In this document: positions 16,561-25,400 of the stretch, piece after piece | How the letters are laid out: each line of letters begins with the position of its first letter | Numbering within the stretch: position 1 is the stretch's first letter | Assembly (NCBI GenBank): GCA_026984035.1 | Contig: JALSSW010000184.1 | Location: 1 to 33,893 of the forward strand | Reading direction: 5' to 3' | Length of the DNA: 33,893 nt | DNA from: Planctomycetota bacterium | GTDB taxonomy: Bacteria > Planctomycetota > UBA1135 > GCA-002748355 | Translations under genes and position numbers: made by a program | Notes under the pieces: model-generated | The model's input: the letters and a program-made list of their open reading frames with translations, nothing else | What the model was told of the DNA's origin: nothing | Databases searched by the model: none

Positions 16561-18586
16561 GGACAAAGGGGGCTTTAGATCTTGGGCCGTTTGTTAAGAA
16601 GTTTTCAACTCCAATCCGGAAATCCTTCAACTTACACACTTCACCAAAAGCTTTGGCTTCGAGCCTCAGCCCATCGGCAAGAGGTAGCTTGGCCCCCTCA
16701 AGGATCGTGTTGCAAAGGATCTGATCAACCGCCCTGGACAAATGTTTCAAGTTGATTTCAGGAAGGGTCTCGGGGACATTTTCCATCGGAACTTCAGGAG
16801 TCTTATGGGACTCCAGAGTCCCAGCAGCAAGGGCTTTTGCAATCTCGATAGAACGTTCCCGGAGAGTCACAACATCTCCATCAACAAGCTCCTGCACGAG
16901 ACCAAGCTCCTTGGCTTCCGAAGCCGAAATGGGCCTCCCCGTCCGCAGCAAGGATTGAGCCGCCTCGAGACCAATCAGACGGGGTAAACGTTGCGTCCCA
17001 CCTGCCCCGGGGATGATTCCAAGGTTTGGCTCCGGTTGCGCTGCCAGAACCTTAAGATCGGAGCGGGCGACTCTATAGTGACACCCCATGGCCAACTCGT
17101 TCCCTCCTCCAAAAGCCAAGCCATTGTAGGCACAAACCACTGGCTTCTTACAGGATTCCACTTGGTTGATCGCAGCTTGGGAGTCGAGGCTTGTCGCCTC
17201 GGCCTGTTCGGGAGTTTCGATCTTGGCCAAGAACCGAACATCGGCTCCAGAAACAAAGGCTTTGACTCCAAAGCCCATGAGGACCACGGCCTCAACAGTA
17301 GAATCCTCATCCAAAGCAGGAAAGATTTGGCGTAGTTCATCAAAAACTTCCTGATTCAGCGCATTGAGAACCTTAGGCCGCCGAATCTTGAGCACAGCCA
17401 CTCCATCCCGATCCTCGCGTTGAATGGAATGAATCGAAAACGGTTGGTTAGAGTCCCCCTTCTTCTTGAGAATCTCCGGAACGGGAAAGGCTGGCGATTC
17501 CGCGTGGTAAGCCTCTACAAGACGAAGAGCCTCGGCGGTTCCCAAGCTGTTCATAAAACTAAAGGGGGCCCGCATATCCAGGCCCAGCTCCACGGCCATG
17601 TTCATGTCATCGACGGTTGAGATCCCTGCATCAACAATCTCCGAACAGATCCCAAAGAAAGCCCCCTGCAAGGCCTCGGTAATCCGCTTAGTCTTGGATG
17701 GATCGACTTCAACCTTCTCACCCCTTCCCGGGACCTCCCACCTAGCCCCAGTTTCAACCGCCTTCTGAAGGATTTCGGGGGAATGGTACCAAGCATTGAT
17801 CTTTGTGGTGTAGTTGCTAAGCCCAACGTTTGTGATGGGGTTTCCCCCGGTCAGGTTCATCGCTGTAAAAGGTCCAACCGTCAGTCCAAGGGCTTTGGTA
17901 GCAACAGCATCGATCTCCTTGGGGCTTGCCACTCCTTTTTGGGCAAGAAGGGCTGCCGCGAGGAAAACCCCTTCAAACACAGGGTCAATCGCATAGCCAT
18001 AACGAGACCCAACCTTGATGGGGACCTTTCCTATGGACTCATATAAATCCATCAACCAAGAAACAACCTCCGGCGCGGTCTCTTTCGCAGGGACAATCTC
18101 CACCAAGGGATTCCGCTCAGCAGGGAAAAAGTAGTGAATCACTAAACAGCGGTCCTTTTTTTCCATCCCCTCGAAAATTTGTTCGGGCTCCAAATGAGAG
18201 GAGTTGCTGGCAAAGATCGTCTCCGGACTACAGCGAGCCTCAAGATCGGCAAAAATCCTGCCTTTGAGCCCCTTGTCCTCAGTGGCTGCCTCCACAATGA
18301 AATCGGCGTCGCTTACCAAGCCATAATCCGAAGAGAAGGTCACGGCTTCCTTCATTGCAGCGGCCCACTCATCCGAAAAAGCCCCACTTTCATTTCCTCG
18401 GTCGATCTTTTTAGTCAGCTTCGCTTCCCCCTTCGCAAGGGCCTCTTCACTGATATCCACTACAACAACTTTCACTCCCTGCCGGGAAAAAACCTTGGAA
18501 AAATAGAGCGCAATATCCGGCCCAATCTGCCCAGATCCGATGACTCCGATCTTATGGATCTCCCTACCGTGAAACACAAATGTCAT
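16553..18586 (-). CDS. 3-Hydroxyacyl-CoA dehydrogenase / enoyl-CoA hydratase fusion (HAD-ECH order)
   Basis: This 677-residue bifunctional enzyme should hydrate enoyl-CoA to (S)-3-hydroxyacyl-CoA and oxidise it with NAD+. The dehydrogenase comes first. Its Rossmann motif is GSGQIG (17-22), followed by NSS (128-130), catalytic His151 (IHYFFPAERNP) and a C-terminal helical domain to about 365. The crotonase domain is at about 390-590, with both catalytic glutamates (Glu497 in GGGNELAMG, Glu519 in PEPNLGIIPGAGG). FadB and FadJ have the opposite order. This order is known from archaeal crotonyl-CoA hydratase/3-hydroxybutyryl-CoA dehydrogenases. TAGGAGAT precedes the ATG at good spacing. No thiolase or acyl-CoA dehydrogenase is nearby. 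Confidence 0.93.
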   Translation of the reverse strand: MTFVFHGREIHKIGVIGSGQIGPDIALYFSKVFSRQGVKVVVVDISEEALAKGEAKLTKKIDRGNESGAFSDEWAAAMKEAVTFSSDYGLVSDADFIVEAATEDKGLKGRIFADLEARCSPETIFASNSSHLEPEQIFEGMEKKDRCLVIHYFFPAERNPLVEIVPAKETAPEVVSWLMDLYESIGKVPIKVGSRYGYAIDPVFEGVFLAAALLAQKGVASPKEIDAVATKALGLTVGPFTAMNLTGGNPITNVGLSNYTTKINAWYHSPEILQKAVETGARWEVPGRGEKVEVDPSKTKRITEALQGAFFGICSEIVDAGISTVDDMNMAVELGLDMRAPFSFMNSLGTAEALRLVEAYHAESPAFPVPEILKKKGDSNQPFSIHSIQREDRDGVAVLKIRRPKVLNALNQEVFDELRQIFPALDEDSTVEAVVLMGFGVKAFVSGADVRFLAKIETPEQAEATSLDSQAAINQVESCKKPVVCAYNGLAFGGGNELAMGCHYRVARSDLKVLAAQPEPNLGIIPGAGGTQRLPRLIGLEAAQSLLRTGRPISASEAKELGLVQELVDGDVVTLRERSIEIAKALAAGTLESHKTPEVPMENVPETLPEINLKHLSRAVDQILCNTILEGAKLPLADGLRLEAKAFGEVCKLKDFRIGVENFLTNGPRSKAPFVHG

Positions 18587-18688
18587 GATGATCTCCTAAG
18601 AAATAAAGGGGGGTTCGGCCGAGGATCATGCCCCCTGGTCCCTTTGCTCACAATGCCCACCCCCAAGAATCAGAGGATCGATTCCCCC

Positions 18689-18716
18689 TTGCATGCCCTC
18701 GCCGGCCTGCTAGTAT
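18689..18716 (+). promoter_or_regulatory. Candidate promoter for rpmG
   Basis: TTGCAT (18689-18694) and TAGTAT (18711-18716) are separated by 16 bases and roughly match the -35 and -10 consensus (3/6 and 4/6). Transcription from here would begin near 18723, just before the first of three hairpins, and read into rpmG. The match is modest. Confidence 0.3.
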
Positions 18717-18731
18717 GTTCGCCCTTGATTC

Positions 18732-18831
18732 TCGGGGGCCAACACCCCGAAAGCCTGAATTCATTGAATCGAGCCAAAAGAACCTCAAGTTCCCTTTGAG
18801 CTTGGCAGGCCATGGTTGGTGATCCACCAAC
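18732..18831 (+). promoter_or_regulatory. Structured leader upstream of rpmG
   Basis: Three consecutive stems lie in the 302-base gap before rpmG. The first is a perfect TCGGGG/CCCCGA (18732-18737 with 18745-18750). The second is GCCAA plus CTCAA closed by TTGAG and TTGGC (18773-18806). The third is a perfect GTTGGTG/CACCAAC with a three-base loop (18815-18831). No U-run follows the last stem. The arrangement suggests a folded 5' leader, possibly for autogenous control of the ribosomal protein gene. No coding frame is convincing between 18587 and 18888. Confidence 0.35.
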
Positions 18832-18888
18832 TTAAAAGAGACTCGAGAAATGAATAGCTAAGATCAAGAAACTCGAAGGAGAAGTGGA

Positions 18889-19053
18889 ATGGCACGACCG
18901 AAAAAGAAAAAAGAGATTGTCCACCTCGTCTGCGCCGAAACGGGGGACAAGAATTACACGATCCGGAAAAAAGCTGGAACTCCTAAGCTCTCGCTGAAGA
19001 AATATTGCCCCAGACTTCGGAAGCACACGATTCACAACGAGAAGAAAAAATAA
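18889..19053 (+). CDS. rpmG: 50S ribosomal protein L33
   Basis: This 54-residue protein is large-subunit ribosomal protein L33. It has the typical [18 protein letters not shown] start and a [14 protein letters not shown] ending. L33 zinc-binding forms carry four cysteines in two CxxC pairs. Here only one cysteine of each pair remains (CAETG and CPRL), a pattern I recall from planctomycete L33 rather than a fully metal-free form. AAGGAG lies 7 bases before the ATG (18876-18881). It is very basic, as expected for an rRNA-binding protein. It stands alone on the plus strand, with no secE, nusG or tufB following, unlike many genomes. Confidence 0.93.
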   Translation: MARPKKKKEIVHLVCAETGDKNYTIRKKAGTPKLSLKKYCPRLRKHTIHNEKKK

Positions 19054-19147
19054 ACATATCCCAGCAGCCATTTCAATTCTTCAGCCGGGGGCGAGGCAAG
19101 GGGTCTCCTCCTTCGGATGGGAAAGAATCGGGTTGAAAAAGATGGCC

Positions 19148-19903
19148 TCAGAGCTTCGAGGAGGAAGTGGGGGGGAGCAACACCCCCCGGACCTGAGCCA
19201 AGGCCACGAGTCCTTTATAAAAGGCCAAAAAGGCATCTTCTTCCGTACTCTGTTCTCCTTCTTGTCCCTCCAGCCACGCTTCCGCAAGCTTTTCTACTTT
19301 CTGGATCCGCCCATCCTCCAGGCATCGAATTAGAAGGCTTAAGTCCGCCCCTGACTCCTTCCAAAACGGCATCCCTTCTTGATCCCGGGAACAGAGCAAG
19401 TCCTCCTTCCCCCTCCAGAGCCGGACCCAAGGAGCAAGCCTCACCGAAGAACCTAGAAGATCCCCAACCGTTCCTCCCAGGTCCTGCAAATCATCCGGAT
19501 GAAGAATCTTTCCTTCTCCATTTTCGGCATAAAAGCATTGGAGCTCCAAAAGCATGCGCTCCATCCGTCCTTTCAAGCCAGCCTTGCCCTCAAACATTTC
19601 CTCTCGATAAGCGAGAACCCAAGAGAGAAAACGCTCCGCCAACTCCCGCGAACTCTGAGTCCGAGGTGGGTTTTCCCGAAGCATCTCCAACAGGAGGCCA
19701 TCGAGATCAAGCTCCTCACCCTTGACCAAAGCCTCCAGGGTCTCCTCAAAAGCAAAAGAAAGCTGACCGGAGGCTGCACCAAGAATCAACTGCTGATACA
19801 AATCGATCCTGTCCCGCTCAGGAAGAAATCGTGAGGCTTCGGAGGAAAGCTCTCTCCCCAGGATGGCATCCCGAAAGGCCAATTCAATCTCTTCCAGATT
19901 CAT
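19148..19903 (-). CDS. bufC: DUF2063-like partner of DUF692 maturase (BufC/MbnC-type)
   Basis: This 251-residue protein occupies the place of the DUF2063 partner in bufferin, methanobactin and HvfABC loci, where it pairs with the DUF692 enzyme and presents the precursor peptide. The N-terminal half fits the family loosely: an opening helix (EIELAFRDAILG), ERDRIDLYQQLI, a PPRTQSSRELAERFLSWV segment, and LLELQCFYAE. The family's usual helical signatures are eroded, so this is a divergent member, and the call rests partly on position. Its ATG overlaps the stop of the DUF692 gene in ATGA, indicating coupled translation. The C-terminal half has no recognised motif. Confidence 0.68.
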   Translation of the reverse strand: MNLEEIELAFRDAILGRELSSEASRFLPERDRIDLYQQLILGAASGQLSFAFEETLEALVKGEELDLDGLLLEMLRENPPRTQSSRELAERFLSWVLAYREEMFEGKAGLKGRMERMLLELQCFYAENGEGKILHPDDLQDLGGTVGDLLGSSVRLAPWVRLWRGKEDLLCSRDQEGMPFWKESGADLSLLIRCLEDGRIQKVEKLAEAWLEGQEGEQSTEEDAFLAFYKGLVALAQVRGVLLPPTSSSKL

Positions 19904-20799
19904 ACAGATTTCTCCACGGCATTTTTCTTGGTAAAATTTTCCTTGGAAAAACGACCCTCGGGGAAAGTCTGGTCTAAAACAGCTCCGACTTTCCGGAGTT
20001 CTGGAAGCAACTCCTCCAAGTCCGGGATGTTGAAATCCCTCTCAAGGAGGATTGAGATCGGTCGAGAACACCTGCTCACCGCATCTTCATAAAGTTCCCA
20101 GACGGCATCAATGACCGGGGCCCCGTGGGTATCCAAAAGAAGCCGCCCCTCCATTTCATGGCCCGCCATATGCATTTGCCCTACACGATCAAAGGGAATC
20201 CCATCGAGATATTCCCTTGAGGAAAACCCATGGTTCCAAGCATTGACAAAGATATTGTTCACATCGAGCAACATCCCACAGTCTCCCTCCTCCAGAACCA
20301 GGCGAACAAATTCCCATTCGGGCATCCGCCCATCCACCTCATATTCGAAGTAGCAGCTCACATTTTCAACGAGGAATGGCAGCTCCAAGAAGTCCTGAAT
20401 CATCCGAACTCTTCCCGCGACATGGGCAGCCGCTTCTTCGGTATAGGGAAGAGGAAGAAGCTCTCCGAGATATTGGTCTCCCACCCCTGTAAAGCAGAGA
20501 TGATCAGAAATCCAGAGTCCTCCCAGCTCGTGGACATAAGCCTTAAGCCGTTTTAAATAATCAAAATCAAGAGGGTCCGTAGAGCCAAGGTTTAGGGAAA
20601 TTCCATGGAAGGCAACTGGATATCGTTCGGCCGCTTCCCTTACCTGCCGGTCCAGCAAACCTCCCCTATCGATGGAATTTTCGGGGAGGATCTCCAACCA
20701 ATCAACTTCCGAACATCCTTCGAGCAGATCTTCAACATGTTTCCTACGAAAACCAAGACCTGCCCCTAATCCTGGGCACCGCAAATGTTGTTCCTTCAT
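19900..20799 (-). CDS. bufB: DUF692 multinuclear iron maturase of RiPP precursor (BufB/HvfB/MbnB family)
   Basis: This 299-residue TIM-barrel enzyme belongs to DUF692 (MbnB/TglH/ChrH), whose members use two or three iron ions and oxygen to modify cysteines of peptides, for example to oxazolone-thioamide or thiooxazole groups. Metal-ligand motifs run in order: HGISLNLGS (His65), WISDHLCF (Asp99, His100), LVENVS (Glu145), LLDVNNI (Asp179, Asn182), HMAGH (His210, His214), DTHGAPV (Asp223, His225) and LLERDFNIP (Glu253). Length is normal. GAGG lies 7 bases before the ATG. The substrate is very likely the Cys-Gly-Gly repeat peptide encoded upstream. A terminator in the 253-base gap should lower its expression relative to the precursor. 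Confidence 0.93.
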   Translation of the reverse strand: MKEQHLRCPGLGAGLGFRRKHVEDLLEGCSEVDWLEILPENSIDRGGLLDRQVREAAERYPVAFHGISLNLGSTDPLDFDYLKRLKAYVHELGGLWISDHLCFTGVGDQYLGELLPLPYTEEAAAHVAGRVRMIQDFLELPFLVENVSCYFEYEVDGRMPEWEFVRLVLEEGDCGMLLDVNNIFVNAWNHGFSSREYLDGIPFDRVGQMHMAGHEMEGRLLLDTHGAPVIDAVWELYEDAVSRCSRPISILLERDFNIPDLEELLPELRKVGAVLDQTFPEGRFSKENFTKKNAVEKSV

Positions 20800-20820
20800 T
20801 TTTTGCCTCGACCCGAACCG

Positions 20821-20866
20821 CCTTATTCACAAGATCCCGTCAAAGGGAGTTTTCTCATGAATCAGG
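20821..20866 (-). repeat. Long hairpin A between bufA and bufB
   Basis: A 46-base imperfect inverted repeat pairs CCTTATTCA (20821-20829) with TGAATCAGG (20858-20866), one mismatch. An inner TCCC/GGGA stem closes around GTCAAA. Its left arm is nearly identical to that of hairpin B, so the two look like copies of one element. It ends 21 bases before the bufB start on the transcribed strand and could affect bufB translation or message stability. Confidence 0.5.
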
Positions 20867-20894
20867 CTTGACTTGATCATGAAGGCAAAGGTAC

Positions 20895-20945
20895 AAAAAA
20901 AAAGGTTCGCGTTGTTTTTCCCTTTCAGGAAACACGCTTCGAACC
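20895..20945 (-). terminator. Intrinsic terminator between bufA and bufB
   Basis: On the minus strand a perfect GGTTCG/CGAACC outer stem (20940-20945 with 20904-20909) encloses an inner CGTGTTTCC/GGAAAAACAACG stem. It is followed at once by nine U residues (20895-20903). This is a textbook rho-independent terminator for the bufA transcript, 108 bases after its stop. Five T follow the stem on the plus strand too, but no plus-strand gene approaches from the left nearby. Partial read-through would explain how bufB and bufC are expressed. Confidence 0.8.
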
Positions 20946-20960
20946 CTTTTTCGCCGCCCA

Positions 20961-21011
20961 CCTTATTCATGAGATCGTTTACAAAAACGAGCTCGTGATC
21001 ATGGATAAAGG
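20961..21011 (-). repeat. Long hairpin B downstream of bufA
   Basis: A 51-base inverted repeat has an outer stem of about 12 bp (20961-20972 with 20999-21011, one bulge, one G-T pair) and an apical TCGTTT/AAACGA stem with a four-base loop. The left arm CCTTATTCA followed by AGATC nearby matches hairpin A. It lies about 42 bases after the bufA stop and directly before the intrinsic terminator, where it could protect the 3' end of the bufA message. Confidence 0.55.
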
Positions 21012-21052
21012 GGGGGGGAGACCTAAGTTAGTTTTGGCCTAGATCTTGGTGA

Positions 21053-21331
21053 CTATTTTTTGCCGCCGCAACCTTTGGCTCCACCACAACCTTTGGCCCC
21101 ACCACAACTTTTTGAGCCGTCTTTTTTCTTGGCTCCACCGCAACCCTTAGCTCCACCACAGCCTTTTGAGCCGCCGCAACCTTTTTTTCCCCCACAGCTC
21201 TTTTGGCTCATGTCGCTCTTTGAGCTTTTCTGGCTCGGACTACAGGATGTGAAGGAAAATGTCGCGAGAGCACCGGTCACAAGCGCAGCGGTTGAAAGAT
21301 TTCTTAGGGTAGAGAATGCCTTCTTTTTCAT
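21053..21331 (-). CDS. bufA: Bufferin-type RiPP precursor with Cys-Gly-Gly repeats
   Basis: This 92-residue peptide is the likely substrate of the DUF692 enzyme downstream. An export signal (about 1-28) ends in FTSC, possibly a lipobox with Cys30. The mature part is a low-complexity array of K-G/S-C-G-G units. Cysteines stand at 46, 52, 58, 64, then 76, 82 and 88, a strict six-residue period in which the unit expected at 70 is replaced by KKDGSK. Bufferins and HvfA-type peptides are exported, have cysteines modified to sulfur heterocycles, and bind copper. Copper binding here is inferred from that. AGGAA lies about 7 bases before the ATG. It is the first gene of its operon. Confidence 0.82.
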   Translation of the reverse strand: MKKKAFSTLRNLSTAALVTGALATFSFTSCSPSQKSSKSDMSQKSCGGKKGCGGSKGCGGAKGCGGAKKKDGSKSCGGAKGCGGAKGCGGKK

Positions 21332-21460
21332 ACTAAGTTCCTGTTCGTAAGAGGTTCAATTGAGTGATCCGGACAATCCTTTATCAACAGATATAAATCC
21401 TCGTCACAGAAGATCTCCTATCTGAAGAAGGAATGCAATAAGAAGAACGGGAATAAGAAC

Positions 21461-21494
21461 TTTTTTTCTTGCGGTTCCCAAGAGAACGAAAAAA
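21461..21494. terminator. Possible bidirectional terminator after the DUF72 gene
   Basis: An A/T-rich imperfect inverted repeat pairs CTTG (21468-21471) with CAAG (21479-21482). It is flanked by a T-run (21461-21467) and an A-run (21489-21494), directly behind the stop codon of the minus-strand DUF72 gene. The A-rich plus-strand flank would be U-rich at the start of the hairpin on the minus strand, and the T-run reads as A there, so the fit to a classic terminator is only partial. Confidence 0.3.
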
Positions 21495-22328
21495 TTACAC
21501 TCCATCTTCATTGAGAAGAAGGCGATAAAGCTCTCGAGAGGTAAATGGTGCGAAACCTGCAAAGGTATTCGCCGCAAGGGCAAAGACTTCCATCTTCCAC
21601 GCAGCCCTCCGGATCCAATTCGCCCAACCTTTGAGTTTCCAGGTCCGATCCAACAGAGCCTTCCGATAAGGCCCTCCGCCTCCCGGTAATTCCCGAGGAT
21701 GCCCAACCAAGCGAATATAGCTAAACCCCCCAGTAAGCAGATCCTGCCGATCCAAGATCATGTCAGGATCCGGAGTCCATGGCACATCATTGATCACCAT
21801 CCCAACCTTTGCCTCCCGCATCACATCCAAAACATCCTTTCTCCAAAGATGCGGGGAGGCCAATTCCAACCCAAGACGAAAATGAGATGAGTACCGCCGA
21901 TTCCAAGATTTAAGGAATGAGCACAACAATCCCGGCAAGGTATCTCGATCCACTCCACCTCCCTCCCCAATCGGAAGAACAAAGGGTCCCAAATCGCCCT
22001 CAATTGGGAGAAACCTATCCATGGCCTGAAAGAGTGTTTCCTTACCGTTCAAGAGGGCTTCTTTTCCGGTGTTCCAAGGAAAACGAAAGCAAAACAAAAA
22101 GCCCAAAGGGGTATTCCTGCTCCATGCTTCCAAAAGCTCTTTCTTGTAGCCTTGAGGAAAAGGAATCTGGACCTCGACAACGGAAAATTGCTTACAGTAA
22201 TGGGAAAGCCACCCTCTCCCCGGCCTCGGATCCGAGTAGAAAGGTCCCACCCAATCCTTGTGATTCCAACCCATGGTACCAAACCGGACCGGATGACTAC
22301 GATTCCCCTGTGTTCCCATGCCCCACAT
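21495..22328 (-). CDS. DUF72 family protein (YecE-like)
   Basis: This 277-residue protein belongs to DUF72, a TIM-barrel family of unknown biochemical role. Recognisable parts are the opening strand RFGTMGWNHKDWVGPFY, the FSVVEVQIPF segment (usually VEVNSTFY in the family), the YIRLVGHP strand, and the closing AANTFAGFAPFTSRELYRLL (NNHYAGHAPATA in many relatives). The family's central catalytic-looking residues are partly replaced, so this copy is divergent. AGGA precedes the ATG. It follows the giant FG-GAP lipoprotein gene by 86 bases in the same direction, possibly in one operon, although no functional link is evident. Confidence 0.85.
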   Translation of the reverse strand: MWGMGTQGNRSHPVRFGTMGWNHKDWVGPFYSDPRPGRGWLSHYCKQFSVVEVQIPFPQGYKKELLEAWSRNTPLGFLFCFRFPWNTGKEALLNGKETLFQAMDRFLPIEGDLGPFVLPIGEGGGVDRDTLPGLLCSFLKSWNRRYSSHFRLGLELASPHLWRKDVLDVMREAKVGMVINDVPWTPDPDMILDRQDLLTGGFSYIRLVGHPRELPGGGGPYRKALLDRTWKLKGWANWIRRAAWKMEVFALAANTFAGFAPFTSRELYRLLLNEDGV

Positions 22329-22414
22329 TCCTGCCGAGAGGGCCCTCTCTTGTCAATGGGAAGAATGGAGTAGAGAAGGGAAACCTCCTCCTTTTCCATC
22401 CAAGCCGGATGAAC

Positions 22415-25400
22415 CTATCTCGACAGCAAGATTTTTTCCCGGAAGATCAGGTCATCCAAACCATTACTATCCAAATCCCCGACCAAAACTGACCCCGGAC
22501 TCCAGTTCTTTAGAGAAGAAACGACTGGGAAAACATAAGCAGACCCTAAAGATCCGCCGCCTAAACCTTTGAACAAGGTAAAGCGCATGGGACTGTCAGG
22601 AGAAAGCAGGAGAGATCCAAGAAAAAGAATATCAACGATGCCATCTCCATCGAAATCTCCAGAAAGGATCTCCAAGGGGGTCCCAAGGGGCCGAAGTTTA
22701 GGGGAAATCACTTCTGCAAAAGGAGTCTTTGAATGAGGAAGTTGATTCAAGAACACCCGTAAAAAGGGATCATCCTCAGAGTAAGTCACCAAATCTAAAT
22801 CCGAGTCTCCATCCATATCCACCATCAGCGGAGCTGAAGGGGAAACCCCGATCTCAAGAGAAGAAAAAACTGGATCCGTGGCGAACAGGAGGCGATCTTT
22901 AATGGAACCGCCATTCCCTTTTACCCAAACCGTTTTGCGGAAATGCAAGAAACGCCCGGACACCCAACAGAGATCGATCCCGGGATCTTGGCGAGGAAAA
23001 AGCCTCCCCGCAGAAAGAAGATTCATCCAGTTAATGTTGACAGGATCCGGGACACTGAATTCTGTAGCATACTTTCCGGAGAGAACCACCCGGAAAGGAA
23101 AGGTCTTTCCAGAGGCCACGCCCTTGCGCACTAGCCCCAGAGCAAAAGTCCGCTGCTCAACCCCTTGCACAATCCCCGAAGTCACGAAAACACCCACCAA
23201 ATCCAATAACCCATCTCCATTAAGATCGGCGGGAAAAAAGCGAGACCCTTCCAAAAAAGTATCCGTGGAATTCATATTAACAAGATAAGGCTTGATCCCC
23301 CCAGGAAGCACCACCGGTGAGGCGCTACCTGGCGGCACATAGGCAATGGTTCCAGTCTTTTGCAAATACATCAGACCTGGTGGATCTCCAAGCCTCTCTG
23401 AAATATTGACCATGGAAGAGCTAATGAGAGAGTTCACTGCCCAGGAATCTTCGTTTTTATATTTGGCAGGACCGAGGATGCGAATCCGGTTGAAAGTGTT
23501 TTTTCCCAAAGCATAGAAAACGGGTTTTGTACTTGGCTTTAAGTTTTTAGGAGCCGTCACCCGAACTGCATGGGAAGTTATGGGAAGCCTGATCTCTCTG
23601 TCTTGCAATTTCCCACCCAACAAGGGGAAGGTGGAAAGGACCGAGAAGAACCGACCATCCACAAACTCCTCATGAAGCAAGGCGAGAGCGGTATCTCCAC
23701 TATCCAACTGAACGGAGAGAAGGTTAATGGGGTTAAAAACCCCATCTAGGGAAGGAAAACTACTTTTCTCCAGCTTCGGTGCTCCTTGGCCCAAAAGCAC
23801 AGCCTTAAACTCAAGGCCTAGATCTCCCTGAAGGATAAGAAAAAGCCGTTGAACATTCTCAGAACCCCGAGGAGCTAATATTTCTAATTTGTGGACTCCT
23901 ATTTTCGGAAGGGACAGGAAATCTCCGGCTCCGGGGAGAGCGAACCCTCCAATCGGGACGGTATTGCGGATCGGTAAGAACCGCAAATCATTCCCACCTT
24001 TGGGTTGCGCAACCAAGAGCAAATCGGGATGAGACTTTCCCTTGGGAGTAAAGGCTTCGAGCCCCACAAGCTCATCGATCTTTCCCAACCATTTATTTTT
24101 TGTTCCCACAGATAAAACCACTTTGGGATAAATCAGCCCAGCCCGGCTTCCCTTTGCAACCCAAAGCCGGAAGGGTTGGGCCTTTTCCATGAGGGCCAAA
24201 TCGACATAGCCATCGCCATCAAAGTCCCCGGAAACTTCGAATCCACCCGCCCAATTTTTTGGAAGGTCAAAAAAGATAGGGCTTGCCTTGGTGACGTCCC
24301 CCAGGCGGAGGGCGAGGGCAACGATGCTTGATGTTTTTTGAACTTGAACAACAAAATCAGAAACCCCATCCTTGTTAAAGTCAGCCGCCAAACCTTTGGA
24401 TTTCGGCTCCAAAGGAGAGGAAATCCCCATGGGAAAAGAGGAAAGAAGGTGGTTCGGATCCCCGGTCCCATACTGGAGAGCATGGACAAAATTGCTAAGT
24501 GGAATGGGTGCACCGGAAAGAAGCAAGAGGTCATCGAGACTGTTCCCGCCAAAGGAACCCGCCATCAGCCCAACTGGTTTTTCAACACCTGGGAACTGAG
24601 CTCCATTTCCAGTGGAAATGGTCCCACCAATTTGGCGATAAAGCCCAAAACCTGAGGGAAGGAAGAGCCCATAACCGGCCAGCCTTCCCGCCCGCAGCAG
24701 AACCGCAAGCTCATCCCCCTTTCTTTCTGCGGGAGTACGGAAAAAATGCCCCTCTTGAACATCGAATCCAGCACTATCCAAAAGCGAGGATAACCCACCA
24801 AACCTGGGTTGCGAGATTCCATACCGTGGAGGCCCTAAAAGGAAACTCCCACTCTTTGGCTCAAGCGAAACCTTTGACTGTTCATTTGCGGGCTGCTTGA
24901 TGAATTGCCTCAATACCAACCTTGAGACTCCCGGCCTTCCATCAGGTGAAGGAGGTAGAAAGAAAAAGATTCGAGTGTCATCTGATCGCAAGCGCAGGAT
25001 CGATTCGGAAGGCACCACCCTCTTCTTTCCATTTTTTTCAATCGACAATTCGATCTCATCAAAAAGATACTGGATCGTTGTTTTTGTTCGATCCACAGGG
25101 ACGAGGCCTTCTCCCACCAAAACCACCAAGGCTCCCCCCCTTACAGGAGCCACTCCCGGACCTACGCCATAAAGGGTCGGGGTATAAAGGATTTTCGAAG
25201 GGTCAGATCTCCCCCCAAACTTATCCTTAAGAATCAAATAACCAATGCCTGGAAAACGGGTCCCGGGAATTGCGACTTTAATGTCTGCACTGGTCTCGCC
25301 CCTCCTTTTGAACTCAAGAATCGATGCTCGAAGGCGCCGGAAGAAAACCTTCCCGTTCCCTCCTGCCCGATCCCATTGATAAACCTCCACCGAAAGATCC

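Noticed and set aside
18671-18690. GGATCGATTCC resembling a tRNA T-arm
   Set aside because: The nearly invariant TTC of the T-loop is missing and no matching acceptor or anticodon stems surround it.
18179-18799. A 206-codon plus-strand open frame
   Set aside because: It runs antisense through the dehydrogenase domain, has no recognisable motif or ribosome-binding site, and the opposite strand encodes clear catalytic residues.
19117-19725. A 202-codon plus-strand open frame
   Set aside because: It is antisense to the DUF2063-like gene, Pro/Ser-rich in a way typical of a shadow frame, and has no family resemblance.
21060-21200. Regular short DNA repeats resembling a CRISPR array
   Set aside because: The period is 18 bases with no spacers and follows the six-residue protein repeat of the precursor peptide.
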